From: Ashinkailepas kermadecensis
Lineage: Eukaryota > Arthropoda > Thecostraca > Neolepadidae
DNA length: 64,000 bases
NCBI GenBank assembly: GCA_034440615.1
Contig: JAOTOM010005181.1
Location: 834,501 to 898,500, forward strand
Direction of reading: 5' to 3'
Shown: piece after piece, positions 32,550 through 43,062 of the stretch
Layout of the letters: each line of letters starts with the position of its first letter
Position numbering within the stretch: position 1 is the first letter of the stretch
The notes under the pieces: generated by a model
Told to the model about the DNA's origin: nothing
The model's database searches: none
The model's input: only the letters and a program-made list of their open reading frames with translations
Position numbers and translations under genes: made by a program

Positions 32550-33870
32550 AATTTGACCTGGTCACTCACCTTGAGGTAAGCGGAGCTTGACCTGACTCAT
32601 TGTATCCGTAACATTTGGAGCCTATGCCTCCTACAGTATATGTTGGTGAGTTGCGAAGCAAAGCACATCCAGGTTAGACCTTTCCTTTGATGGCAAAACG
32701 CGTATGCTTAATGATTTTGACCATGCGCAACACTGACCTGAAGAATTAAAAACAATATAAAAGCATGCGTCCTCCGTGTTTGTTTATTTTGATGTATGAT
32801 GTGAGCAGAATAGTCCTATATCACTTCTGAACAAATTTGCTGAAATTGCTGTAGGGTCTGGTTACCTTAGTAGCAGCAGTTAGCATTTGTTTATGTTTTG
32901 TGCACGCGCAATTATTGACATTCGCGTTAGCTATATTATAACGGTTGACGGCAAACTATGGAACTTACCTCGCAAAGTATGTCGAACATGCTCATCCCTA
33001 AAATATACTTCTAGCTAACTTGACGTTTAAGATTAGTGACCTTATGCGACCTTAGATAACCATATATATGACAAATCTTGGGCCTCAGACGCCCCTAAGA
33101 TTGGTCAAATGTTGTGCCCGACTGGCGCATCCGATCGCCGAAGAATTTCGACTAGCTATTTGGCATCCTTTTTTGCATCCCTGGGTGCGAAAACATATCC
33201 GACGTCATGTCAGATAGCAGCCATAACCTCACATATGAGGTCACCTTCAGTCAATTTTCGTTACGAATGCGTTATGCTTTTTTAGGTCTAATATCACAGT
33301 ACTGATGATTTAAGGGATTTGGAGATTATGCTGACAACACTACATAGGACACCAGACTTTTTAATGTCATCTGGGGTCATTGCCCTAAGCTAACCTCGGA
33401 TGACCTTTTTCGTGTTTAGGACAGCTCTTGTATAATTTAGGACGCTGAATTAATGTTTAGTGCTGATCGTTGCGCTAGGTAGCCCAATGCCAGACAATTT
33501 TGGAATTATTTAAAAATTCAAGTTTAAGATCACCCCTTGATCTGATTTGACATGTTACCTATGCGTGGAAATGTCGCTTCGCATATGGCCTATGGAGAAT
33601 GATTGTGTCTTCAATATCCAAATGGGCAAATTCGGAGAGCACATGCTTATATATTCACATTTTACGTTTTCAAGTCAAGTTCGCATGAGGTCAAGGGTTA
33701 ATGACCTAACGTTTTTGAATGCAAGAGAACGGGTAAATCTTTGCCCATCAAACATGCTTTGTTTCGTACCCCCTTGTCAAATAATTCCGGAAGTAAAGGT
33801 TCTTGAAATGTTTAATGTAATGAGGTCTGGTCGACATTCAGTGACATCTAGGCCAGTGACCTGAGATCAA
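32550..33870. other. Non-coding stretch enriched in TGACCT/AGGTCA
   Basis: No gene recognised. At least nine AGGTCA/TGACCT hexamers occur here (for example near 32555, 32588, 32733, 33037, 33237, 33399, 33687, 33702 and 33854), against fewer than one expected at random. AGGTCA is the established nuclear-receptor half-site. The spacing is irregular; an ancient transposable element rich in this motif is an alternative. Confidence 0.45.
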
Positions 33871-35089
33871 ATTTTTTAAAGATAAAGTGCATGCTATGGT
33901 TTCACCCATAAATCAGCACATACACGGAGTTGGAAGGAAATTGAAAAGTTTTATGTAAAAAGTGAGTTGTCTTTGATCGACCAGACATGGAATGCCTCTC
34001 TTCCAAAATGCCTAAAATTCATTGTGAACAATCCATAAGCATAAATACATAGCATAATGGATAAGCATAAATGGGGAGGCGACCAAGCCACCCCATGATA
34101 TCACCCTGAATTAGCTTGACAGTAAAGCTGTGTGGTTCTCGGAGCTTTGCCTGTCTATACTTACATCCGAGCTTTTATTTGCCTGTGAATGTCAGCCCCT
34201 AAAACGACTATCAATAGCTCGTTCACTGTGATCTCTGCAAGATAGTATGACCGTGAAGGCAGTATTTTGGTCTTTGTGTCTTGCGATAGCTGACTATAGG
34301 GCTATATTTTGCAAGTGAAGCTGAATCATTCACTTGTAAAATTACATACTTTTACCGGTGTAAAGCTGCACAAGCGGATTACTTGCAATCAGGTGTGTCA
34401 CTTAGTATACGCTTTTATACACTTTGTATGCGCTTTGTATACGCATTTTGTTTACACTTTGCATGCTGGGCCCCATAATCATTTATTCCCCCTCCCAATA
34501 TTGATGAATCTTAACCATTGGGCCAATGAGCATACATTACGTACAAATGTTTTTGGAGCAGCTTTGACCATCAAAAAGGTGATTTCCCCTCCCCAACCAA
34601 TTTCACAAAGTGACACCCATGCTTCCAATGCGTTATTGTCCTAAAATGGGCATTTTGTATTTGAATTACAGTGCATACCGACACCGTGGGGAGAGAGTGA
34701 GTTTAGAGGCATGCCGGACCATAGAGGTCATTTACGCCGTCTTTAAAGCGAGTGGGTTTTGTAAGCAACTCTAAGGCAAGTTATAATTTGCGTTAAGGGA
34801 GTCCTGATGTATAGTGTATGTGACGTTAGGGTGCTGAAGGCGGGGAAACGTCTCCCGGATGTTGATAGTTTCAGTTTACTTTACTCCCCTGCAAAATGCA
34901 TGCCGTGGTGGACTCGACCCGGTTTTCTGAAGTCCAGTGTGGCTAGTACGCGTGACTACCGCGGCGGGTCCGCGTCAGGCGGCGGGTCCGCGTGACTACC
35001 GCGCGCAACCGATGACCACGCTCGACGAGTAGTCGTAACACGTCGGCAACACAACGTGCCTCAACGGACTGCCAAAGAGGTGGTGCCTC
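33871..35089. other. Unique sequence, no gene recognised
   Basis: Short imperfect repeats only (CATAAGCATAAAT near 34035-34072; TACGCTTTTATACACTTTG near 34405-34460; GCGGCGGGTCCGCGTGAC near 34950-35000). Confidence 0.4.
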
Positions 35090-35935
35090 CCCGGCCGCCC
35101 ACTGACCCGCCGCCTGACGCGATGGTGACGGCGGGTCTGTTCCCCGGTCGCCCACTGACCCGCCGCCTGACGCGATGGTGACGGTGGGTCTGTTCCCCTG
35201 GTCGCCCAGGCCCGCCGCCCACTGACCCGCCGCCTGACGCGATGGTGACGGTGGGTCTGTCCCTGGTCGCCCAGTGACCCGCCGCCCACTGACCCGCCGC
35301 CTGACGCGATGGTGACGGTGGGTCTGTTCCCGGCCGCCCACTGACCCGCCGCCTGACGCGATGGTGACGGCGGGTCGGTTCCCTGGTCGCCCAGTGACCC
35401 GCCGCCTGACGTCGATGGTGACGGCGGGTCGGTTCCCCGGCCGCCCACTGACCCGCCGCCTGACGCGATGGTGACGGCGGGTCGGTTCCCCGGCCGCCCA
35501 CTGACCCGCCGCCTGACGCGATGGTGACGGCGGGTCGGTTCCCTGGTCGCTCAGTGACCCGCCGCCTGACGTCGATGGTGACGGCGGGTCGGTTCCCCGG
35601 CCGCCCACTGACCCGCCGCCTGACGCGATGGTGACGGCGGGTCTGTTCCCCGGTCGCCCACTGACCCGCCGCCTGACGCGATGGTGACGGTGGGTCTGTT
35701 CCTCTGGTCGCCCACTGACCCGCCGCCTGACGCGATGGTGACGGTGGGTCTGTTCCTCTGGTCGCCCACTGACCCGCCGCCTGACGCGATGGTGACGGCG
35801 GGTCTGTTCCCCTGGTCGCCCAGTGACCCGCCGCCTGACGCGATGGTGACGGTGGGTCTGTTCCCCCGGCCGCCCACTGACCCGCCGCCCACTGACCAGC
35901 CGCCTGATGTCAATGGTGACGGCGGGTCGGTTCCA
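35090..35935. repeat. 53/54-bp minisatellite, about 15 copies
   Basis: The unit is CCCACTGACCCGCCGCCTGA, CGCGATGGTGACGGCGGGTC, TGTTCCCCGGTCG, period 53 bp (GATGG at 35121 and 35174). Some units insert an extra GCCCACTGACCCGCC block (near 35205 and 35270), and a CTGACGTCGATGG variant recurs. Open frames on the minus strand (34943-35982) are array artefacts. Confidence 0.95.
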
Positions 35936-37690
35936 GCGGTGCTGAAGGCGGCTGACTGGCCGGCCGGGGTATGTGGCAGCACGGGACGCCGGTAGGCGGT
36001 TTTTTGTGACTTGCTGCTGCCGACGGGACAGGGATTCTCATTGGTGTTGTCATGATTAGATGTAATTCAAACTCGTATTTTATTTAAGTTCTTCATTGAA
36101 ATTGTCTCAATGCAATTCCATAATAGATCCTCAAACTAAAAACTTTTTGGACTTCAGTTACAATTTTGGTATCTAAAATGTGGCATCTCGTGGGAAATTT
36201 TCATCTCTAGTTTGTGACACCCTCGTGGGTGTAAAGAGAAAAGAGCCGAGTCTGCATACCACCTATTGTTTTAATCACACGAGTATGCATGGCTATCAAA
36301 ATAATCGAGCATGCCGAGTTCTGTCAGCAGACGGGCGCGGCCCATCCAAATCGGTGCGTCAGTTAGTGCGTGCGTCCTCCGAATAGTTTTTTTTTTTCTG
36401 AGCGAGAATTTTACATTAATTCTCGAAACTTGGTGCTGTTCTTGCAAGATGGAAATAGCAAGGCAGAACACTGAATTTGTCGGCCATGGAAAAGCATGAA
36501 GGCTTTGCCAGGAATTTACATACGCCAAGGTGAAAGTGCTAGAAGTTCATAATCAGGGGAGTTATCAGGAATTTTCCGGGAGAGGATGGGAGAAATCAGA
36601 GTATCGAGGCGCGTTTTCGACAGCCCAGCTGTGTCAAGGATGTTTCTTTCAAAATTGTAGAGGTTAGTCACCTCTACACCTACAAATAGAATCATCCGGG
36701 TTCTGCATGTATTCCCGCGAAGTAGTTCACGCGAGTGGCTGGGACTTGTGACAGATTTCGATGGTTTTCATCGAGGATGCGACAGCTGGGGAGCCGTATG
36801 CACCTTTGGTCGGGCCACGGCTTCCCCGTGGTGTCCGTGCGGTGCGGTTTGCCGGTGTCAGCCGGGCAGATCGGGTCCCGTGCGCCTCGCTGGGGACACC
36901 ACTGCCGTCGGGGACCTGGTCACCTGAGCCGCTGGCTGCGGCGGCCGGCTTGTGGCCGGTGGTTTACTACAGTATGAGGATGCGTGACAATTACGACCGA
37001 TGACGTTCGGTTAGGGTGTGTGTCGAACTTGTGTGGTTGGCGAATTCGTTTGTCACAGTCGTATTCAGAGGTCATTCTGGTCAGATATCGCCCCAAGCGG
37101 AATTCATTCTGGTTGCATGCCGCCCCAGCGGTAATTCAGTCCAGCTGGAGCCGACTTTGGCGAAGAACCCGAACAAATTGGCCGACTACATTCCCGTCAC
37201 GCAGATCTTGAATAACTATGCCGAAGCTGACGGAGAGAGAAGCTACACCTTTCAGGGAAAGATTGTTCAAAATTCATACTTCGTGCTCAGTAAGATTAAG
37301 ATGGCTGCAAAGTGAAAAGCATATCGGATATTTGCTAGAAATTGTTGTTTTAGGTACTATCTTGTTACACCATTGTTGCCTGATAAATGTCATTTTTTAC
37401 AGTATAACAATTGTTAGTAACAGCTGTCTATAATTAGTACATTATTTTGTTTTGCTGTGATAAATTTGGTACCTCACGCCGTGGAAAAGATTAGGATTTA
37501 GGATTGCTTATGAGGCATATTGCCACCAGAACAATGCATGTCGGAGTCCTCCCGGTGCGGGTGTGTGTCTATCACAGCACGAGATCCGAGCTCGCGATTC
37601 CAACATCTCTCCCACCCGCGAGAGCGGATCAGATCATTTGGCCAGTCTTCTACACACACCACATTTGTGAGTGCCTTTATCGTAGTTGTT
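35936..37690. other. Unique sequence, no gene recognised
   Basis: Open frames such as 37016-37315 have no recognised domain. Upstream exons of MPDU1 were looked for here and not found. Confidence 0.4.
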
Positions 37691-38060
37691 TTAATGATAA
37701 TAATAATACAATGTAATATAACAATTATATTTGTATTATCCTCATCCATACTCGTGTTTATTGTTGTTGGAGTTAACTGTTGTTATCATTATTTTGATTA
37801 CGTTCATTTCATTACTGACATGATTGATCTTGATAATAATAATAATAATAATGTGAATAATAATAATAATAATACTACCAATAATACTAGTAATATTGAT
37901 ATAGCTTCTAATACAAATAATAGTAATACTAATGAAAATACTAATAATGATAATACTAATCATACCAAAAATACTAACACGAATAAATATAAAAATAATA
38001 ATGATTATATTAATGAAAATAATACAACTTTCACTTCCATTATTATTGTTCTTATCTTTA
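37690..38060. repeat. AT-rich (AAT)n-type low-complexity region
   Basis: Runs of AATAATAAT and degenerate ACTAATAAT units. The frame 37520-38149 reads as poly-Asn for this reason and is not a credible gene; the minus strand reads as poly-Ile. Confidence 0.9.
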
Positions 38061-38323
38061 TGATTATTCATATTAATCGAAGCATTACCTGTATTACCAA
38101 AACTGCAACTCACAAGATTGATCGCGACATTATTCATTATCGGCACTGAAATTTATGTAGGAAGTGTGCAATCTGGCCATGGTTAAATGCTGTCGATACG
38201 TTACCGTTGGACTTCCTGTCGTTGCAGCCTGTGGTGTGTAGGAGAGCTAAAATCAGAATGTGCTACGTGGTACATGAAGTGCTGCCAGGCCTATTTTGTT
38301 CCAACATATTGTGCGTGTTGCAG

Positions 38324-38495
38324 ATGATCCAGGCGTCGGCCAACTACCGAGCCGGCTCCACCGGCCAGCTGTCGGCCGTCACCGTGTTCAGCGGCTGCTT
38401 GTGTTGCAGATGATCCAGGCGTCGGCCAACTACCGAGCCGGCTCCACCGGCCAGCTGTCGGCCGTCACCGTGTTCAGCGGCTGCTTGTGTTGCAG
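38324..38495 (+). repeat. 86-bp tandem duplication of the MPDU1 exon start and its splice acceptor (2 extra copies)
   Basis: The segment starting ATGATCCAGGCGTCGGCC and ending GCTTGTGTTGCAG occurs at 38324-38409 and 38410-38495 (identical copies). Its first ~63 bp recur as the start of the real exon at 38496 with three substitutions. Each unit ends in a TGTTGCAG acceptor, so three acceptors (AG ending at 38323, 38409 and 38495) are spaced 86 bp apart. 86 is not a multiple of three, and a read-through of an extra copy meets TGA at the start of the next copy. Confidence 0.93.
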
Positions 38496-38756
38496 ATGAT
38501 CCAGGCGTCGGCCAACTACCGAGCCGGCTCCACCGGCCAACTGGCGGCCGTCACTGTGTTCCTGCTGTTCCTCGGCTCGCTGGCGCGCATCTTCACCTCG
38601 GTGCAGGACACGGGCGACATTACATTGGTTGTGACGTTCGTCTTCAATTCGATCGTCAACGGCGTCGTGGCCGGCCAGGTACTGTACTACTGGAACGCCA
38701 AGCCGGCAAAGCAAGCCAAGAAGGTGGCCGGCAAGAAGACCAAGAAGACGGATTGA
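38496..38756 (+). CDS. MPDU1: MPDU1 homologue, C-terminal (last) exon
   Basis: Encodes the last 86 residues of mannose-P-dolichol utilization defect 1 protein, a PQ-loop-family membrane protein of the endoplasmic reticulum. In the family it is needed for use of dolichol-phosphate-mannose and -glucose in N-glycan and GPI-anchor assembly. Visible signatures are NYRAGSTGQL, TVFLLFLGSLARIFTS, the QDTGD loop and the end QVLYYWNAKP followed by a Lys-rich cytosolic-type tail. There are two hydrophobic segments, about residues 17-37 and 42-66. The exon start is set by the acceptor TGTTGCAG directly before ATGATCCAG; the stop is TGA at 38754. Upstream exons, including the first PQ loop, were not found in the window, so the gene presumably begins upstream of it or the exons are too diverged to see. 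A tandemly repeated acceptor precedes the exon. Confidence 0.92.
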   Translation: MIQASANYRAGSTGQLAAVTVFLLFLGSLARIFTSVQDTGDITLVVTFVFNSIVNGVVAGQVLYYWNAKPAKQAKKVAGKKTKKTD

Positions 38757-38875
38757 TCTCGGCGGGGGCTGTCGCCGCCGGGCGAATAGGCTGGTGATAG
38801 TGTGCGTTCGTGTGGGCGCTGCTTGCTGCTGTTAGGCTTCGCTGGTGCATTGGTCTGTTTTTACTCGGGTTTATG
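38757..38875 (+). other. Probable MPDU1 3' UTR start
   Basis: Follows the stop codon and runs to the SINE insertion at 38876. No AATAAA lies before the SINE. The nearest plus-strand AATAAA motifs are near 39392 and 39421, so the UTR may include the SINE; this is inference. Confidence 0.4.
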
Positions 38876-39042
38876 TGGGGACGAGTGGTCTAGGGGTAAG
38901 ATGCTCGTCTCACAATCGGAAGGTTGTGGGTTCGAGTCTCACCTGTCGCTACTCTTCGCCCGCGACCAATCGGCGTGAGAGATTGGCGACGCTACATGAC
39001 TCAACGGTCGACGTGTCGTAAAAACCAATAATAATAATAATG
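38876..39042 (+). mobile_element. tRNA-derived SINE, copy B
   Basis: Same family as 17930-18087, with intact A and B boxes (GTGGTCTAGGGGTAAGATG and GGTTCGAGTCTC). It ends in an (AAT)n tail. Flanked by the near-perfect 13-bp duplication ACTCGGGTTTATG (38863-38875) / ACTCGGATTTATG (39043-39055). It lies about 120 bp downstream of the MPDU1 stop in sense orientation, possibly within its 3' UTR. Confidence 0.92.
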
Positions 39043-39055
39043 ACTCGGATTTATG

Positions 39056-39519
39056 CACGCTGTTGTGGTTTAGTCTCAGTTGATTGCAGGTGATGATCTG
39101 TATAATTTAAACAGTGAGCGTGAAGGCGTTGTAAAGCCGTGTTTGATCACAAGACTTCGAATAGCTGCTACGGGTGTGCGTTTGCCATTGTATGCACTCA
39201 GTACATGTTTTAAAATGCCTGAACTCCACTAAGACCATGGTTCCGTCCTGACAGTGAGAACTAGGGGACAGTGGGAACTAGGGGTCATGCACATCCAGCC
39301 AGTGCCAAAGTAATATCGAAGATACAAGAAAATTCAACTCTGGCAGTCAGGGAATACCGTCCCCCTTCGTGTCAGTCAGAACGGAACCCGGAATAAAATC
39401 ACGTCATTATGTGTTCATGAATAAATAATGGCATAATGGTACTGACATACGTGTGGAGGATCTATGTGGACGTACGCCAAGCGGTATCCTACGGACGGTA
39501 CCCTACACCTGTAGGACAC
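39056..39519. other. Unique sequence downstream of MPDU1
   Basis: Contains AATAAA at about 39392 and 39421, possible polyadenylation signals. No further gene seen. Confidence 0.4.
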
Positions 39520-39835
39520 CGTCCACCTCTACCACCTGAACCTATTCACCTGTCCACTGTACCACCTGAACGGTCGGAGCGTCCTGTGTGTGGCCAGCGC
39601 TGCCTGTACCACCTGAACGGTCGGAGCGTCCTGTGTGTGGCCAGCGCTGCCTGTACCACCTGAACGGTCGGAGCGTCCTGTGTGTGGCCAGCGCTGCCTG
39701 TACCACCTGAACGGTGGGTCCTGTGTGGCCAGCGCGCCTGCCCTGAACGGTGGAGCGTCTTGTGGCCAGCGCTGCCTGTACCACCTGAACGGTCGGAGCG
39801 TCCTGTGTGTGGCCAGCGCCGTGAAGGCCAAACAA
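39520..39835. repeat. 47-bp tandem repeat, about 5.5 copies
   Basis: The unit is GCGTCCTGTGTGTGGCCAGC, GCTGCCTGTACCACCTGAAC, GGTCGGA, period 47 bp. Two internal units (about 39715-39770) carry deletions. Confidence 0.93.
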
Positions 39836-41286
39836 TGACTGAGCGGCTAGTTTTAGATGGCGTTGTGGATGGCGAAGGCCATGTGGTGTGTGGGATCGGG
39901 GTGTTCAAATTCAACTTTGACTTCACTTACTTTATAACCGTTTCCTCGCGCATGCTGACACAAAAAATATGCAGTTACCGGGACAGTTGCATTACGGTTG
40001 CTGGGTCTTGTCCATGCTACTGTTGCTGTTACTGCTACTGTTACTGCAACTGGTTAGTTACTGAGTGATCGGATGTGCTCGTGTGCAAACATTCGCGCCA
40101 AATTGTCAATATGTGTTGGTCGCAAGCAGGGCTATTGCAGCGAGGGTCATGGGCCATCGGGTTATTCGCTGGACCAAACAGTCAGCAGACGGATTGTTCA
40201 CCTGCTCATCATCAAGCCGTAAAGTCGCCAGTTCAAATATCGCCAGCCGCTTCGAATGTCAGTCCATTAACGAGAGGTTGGTGTTGGAGAGTTGGAACGC
40301 TATGTGACCAGGCAGCCGATCGCGCGAAACGTAGTTTTTTCCTTATCCATTGTATTCCCCTGGTGCTAAGTCTTTGCAGTCTCGGCGTGGTTGGAAGTGA
40401 TGCGGAGCATCGTCCCCAGAAGCAATTGAACTAAAGCTAACTGGCACTGGCATGTGGGAAAACAAGAGCAATAACCAATTCCTCAAAAGTCGCATGGGTT
40501 TGCTGCACCGCTTTGCCAACCTCGCCCGCACTGCACCTGTTGCAGATGCTGTACCTGTTGGTCCAGGCTGCTGGTGCCCTACTCCTCCTCCCTTCTCCTC
40601 GGTCAGTTAGAAGTGAACGGTTTTAGGCTTGTTTGCTACGTCATATGCCGTGGCTCCGCTGTGATGGCCATGTCCGTCGTTTTGGGCTTGTCATGACCTC
40701 ACTGACATTGTTTATTCAAGTGAATAATTATCAAGTATAGTGGTGCGAATGTGTTGCGAAGGTGTTGTGTTGCGATGCAGTGTTCTCGAGGCCAGTTGTG
40801 GTCGTTGTCATTACTGGATTGTTTTGTTCTTCTGCGTCATGGTATCCTTTCCTCATACGAAACTCCTCACTTAAGTGGAGGGGTCGGAGCAGTATGCATG
40901 ATTTAACCATACCCGAAACGCCCGCTCGGTTTGCTCCGTACATTTTGGAGAAATTCTTGACAGGTGGTCGGACCCAGCATCTAGGGTATTTCAGCTTCAG
41001 CGGCCACCTCAATCGTTTGCCCCCAAACAGGGGCGCAACCAGAAATTCCGTGAGGGAGTCTAATCCCTGAAATGCCGTCTAATCCCTGAGATGCCATGGT
41101 AGAACATTTTCGATCGAGAGGCGTGTCGTGAGAAAATCCTGCTGAGGAAGTTCTGGCCCCAACCCCTTTTGTGGTGCCTCTGCTCTCTATGCTCTATGCT
41201 CTATGCTGTGTTTTCTATGCTAGCCATTCCAGCTCAGGGGCCTCGCTATGAGCTCCTCTTTTCATTCACTGTTTCCTCTCGGGCGC
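39836..41286. other. Unique sequence, no gene recognised
   Basis: Contains a CTGTTACTGCTACTGTTACTG micro-repeat near 40017-40050. At about 41029 it has CAGGGGCGCAACCAG, a hAT-like TIR end without a partner that I could confirm. ATGCTCT triplication lies near 41196. Confidence 0.4.
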
Positions 41287-41287
41287 G

Positions 41288-41452
41288 TGGGGGACGAGTG
41301 GTCTAGGGATAAGATGCCCGTCTCGCAATCGAAAGATTGTGGGTTCTAATCTCACCTGTCGCTACTCTTCGCCCGCGACCAATCGGCGTGAGAGATTGGC
41401 GACGGTATATGACTCAACGGTCGACGTGTCGTAAAACCAATAACCAACCAAT
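41288..41452 (+). mobile_element. tRNA-derived SINE, copy C
   Basis: Same family as 17930. The B box is damaged (GGTTCTAATCTC against GGTTCGAGTCTC), so this copy is probably transcriptionally dead. Flanked by a 12-bp duplication with one mismatch, CCTCTCGGGCGC (41275-41286) / CCTCTCGTGCGC (41453-41464). Body and tail (TAAAACCAATAACCAACC) are otherwise intact. Confidence 0.9.
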
Positions 41453-41464
41453 CCTCTCGTGCGC

Positions 41465-42832
41465 CTGAATTAACTACCTCAGCTGAAATCCGAGAACACT
41501 GGGTCGATTCCCAGTGCAATGGCGTTATCGTGTGCCGTGGCGTTCGCTGCCGTACTGACTTCGTCTGATTGTCTGCCACATCAATACACCATCGACGCAC
41601 GTCCGCCGCGCGCTGTCGTTATGAGAGGAAGCTGACCGCCAGACTCGGCGGCACCCGGCCGGCCGCGTAGCGTCTCCAAGGTCGGCGTCGCGCGCCGGCG
41701 GCTGCCTTTGCGCCACGGCCGCCGCACCGCCCTTCTAATTGTCGCCGCACCGCGCCGGGGCCGTGACTGGACCGCGTCGCGGCGCAAAAACGCCGCTCCG
41801 CCCGCCGCCCGCACAAGAAAATGTAAATGTACTTTGGCGGGCCCGCCCAGCTGTCAATTACCGCCCGCTTTTGTGTATTTGATAATGACAATGTCGGCGG
41901 GGTGACGACAGCAGGGTGACCGGCGCCGCAGCGGCCGGACACGCCAAGCCGGCTATTTGGCCGGTTAATTGTTTCAGTGGCGGATGAGATGCCGGCTGGA
42001 GATACGGCACGTGCGGCCCGCGTCGTCACGTTTCGCGAGGCGGCCACTCCGGCTCGGCGGCGACCACAGGTGTTTCGCCGCCCCAGGCCGCCGGCAGAAG
42101 CGGCGCACGCCAGGCGCTCCGAGCGACGGCCGCGAGTCCTGACGGTCACGAGTGGCACCTCGTGCCGGCTCGAAAACGCAGCCGCTCAACAGTTCCTCGT
42201 GAATGTGTGGGTTCCTCCAGGACAAAATCCACGGTTCAGGGACATTCAAATCGTGATGTCCATTTTCTTCGTGCAACGGCGTGATGCTAACTTGCATAAC
42301 TATTCAGGGATCTATCGCCCTCGATCCCATTGTGACTGAACACATTGGTAAATCCATCAGCCATATGCAAGACCTCGCCCAATATCATCATAAAATGCGA
42401 TGCATACGATAATTTTCAGCTTAATCGAGAAGTTTTTTTGTAGATTGCTTCTTCGATGCAGAAGTGTGAGATACTTGTTGAGGCCACCAGCCGTGCACTG
42501 CAGCCAATAGTGGCGACAGGTGCAGCACATCAGCGTTGACGCCACCAGCCGAGCGGGTACGACCTGCCATTGAGGCGCCAGTACAGCCGCCTAATGAGCC
42601 GGCCGGCCGCGCGCGTCGGCCGCTCGTCACCGCCGCCGGCCACATATTCGCCGGCTGTAATGACCACGCCTAACGACTGGCGGCGAGTGCGGCGCGGTGC
42701 CGAGACGCGAGCTGCTGACCGTCGCCTATTCAGCCGGGTCTTTCAGCACGCCGCCATCGACCGGCCGCGGCGGCCGTAATTAAGCCACGCCGGCGGCCCG
42801 CTGGCGCCTCGGCGGTGACCTGACCGCGCCGG
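41465..42832. other. GC-rich unique blocks with AATT/TAAT cores, no gene recognised
   Basis: CpG-dense sequence at 41580-42170 and 42540-42830, interspersed with TAATT cores (CTTCTAATTGTCGCC, GTCAATTACCGCC, GGTTAATTGTTTC, GCCGTAATTAAGCC). No recognised domain in the opposing open frames. The texture suggests possible regulatory DNA, unproven. Confidence 0.35.
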
Positions 42833-43062
42833 AGGTCAGCCGGAGGTCAGCCGGAGGTCAGCCGGAGGTGAGCCGGACACCCGGCCGGTGACCGCACGCC
42901 GCTCGGTCGAGCCTGTGCTGGCGGCGTCACACGGCAGCGTGTGGTGGCGAGGCGGACCGAGGCGTGTCGACGCTGTCGCCCAGCTGCCAGTCGAGACACG
43001 GACGCTGTCGCCCAACCGCCAGTCGAGACACGGACGCTCTCGCCCAACTGCCGGTCGAGACA
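42833..43062. repeat. Two short tandem repeats (11 bp and ~32 bp)
   Basis: An 11-bp unit AGGTCAGCCGG is repeated about four times at 42833-42872. A ~32-bp unit GAGACACGGACGCTGTCGCC plus CAACTGCCAGTC is repeated three times at about 42975-43062. Confidence 0.85.

Noticed and set aside
36735..37315. Upstream exons of MPDU1
   Set aside because: None of the translated segments shows MPDU1 or PQ-loop sequence.
37520..38149. Asn-rich 209-residue protein
   Set aside because: Low-complexity AAT microsatellite; the minus strand is equally open as poly-Ile.
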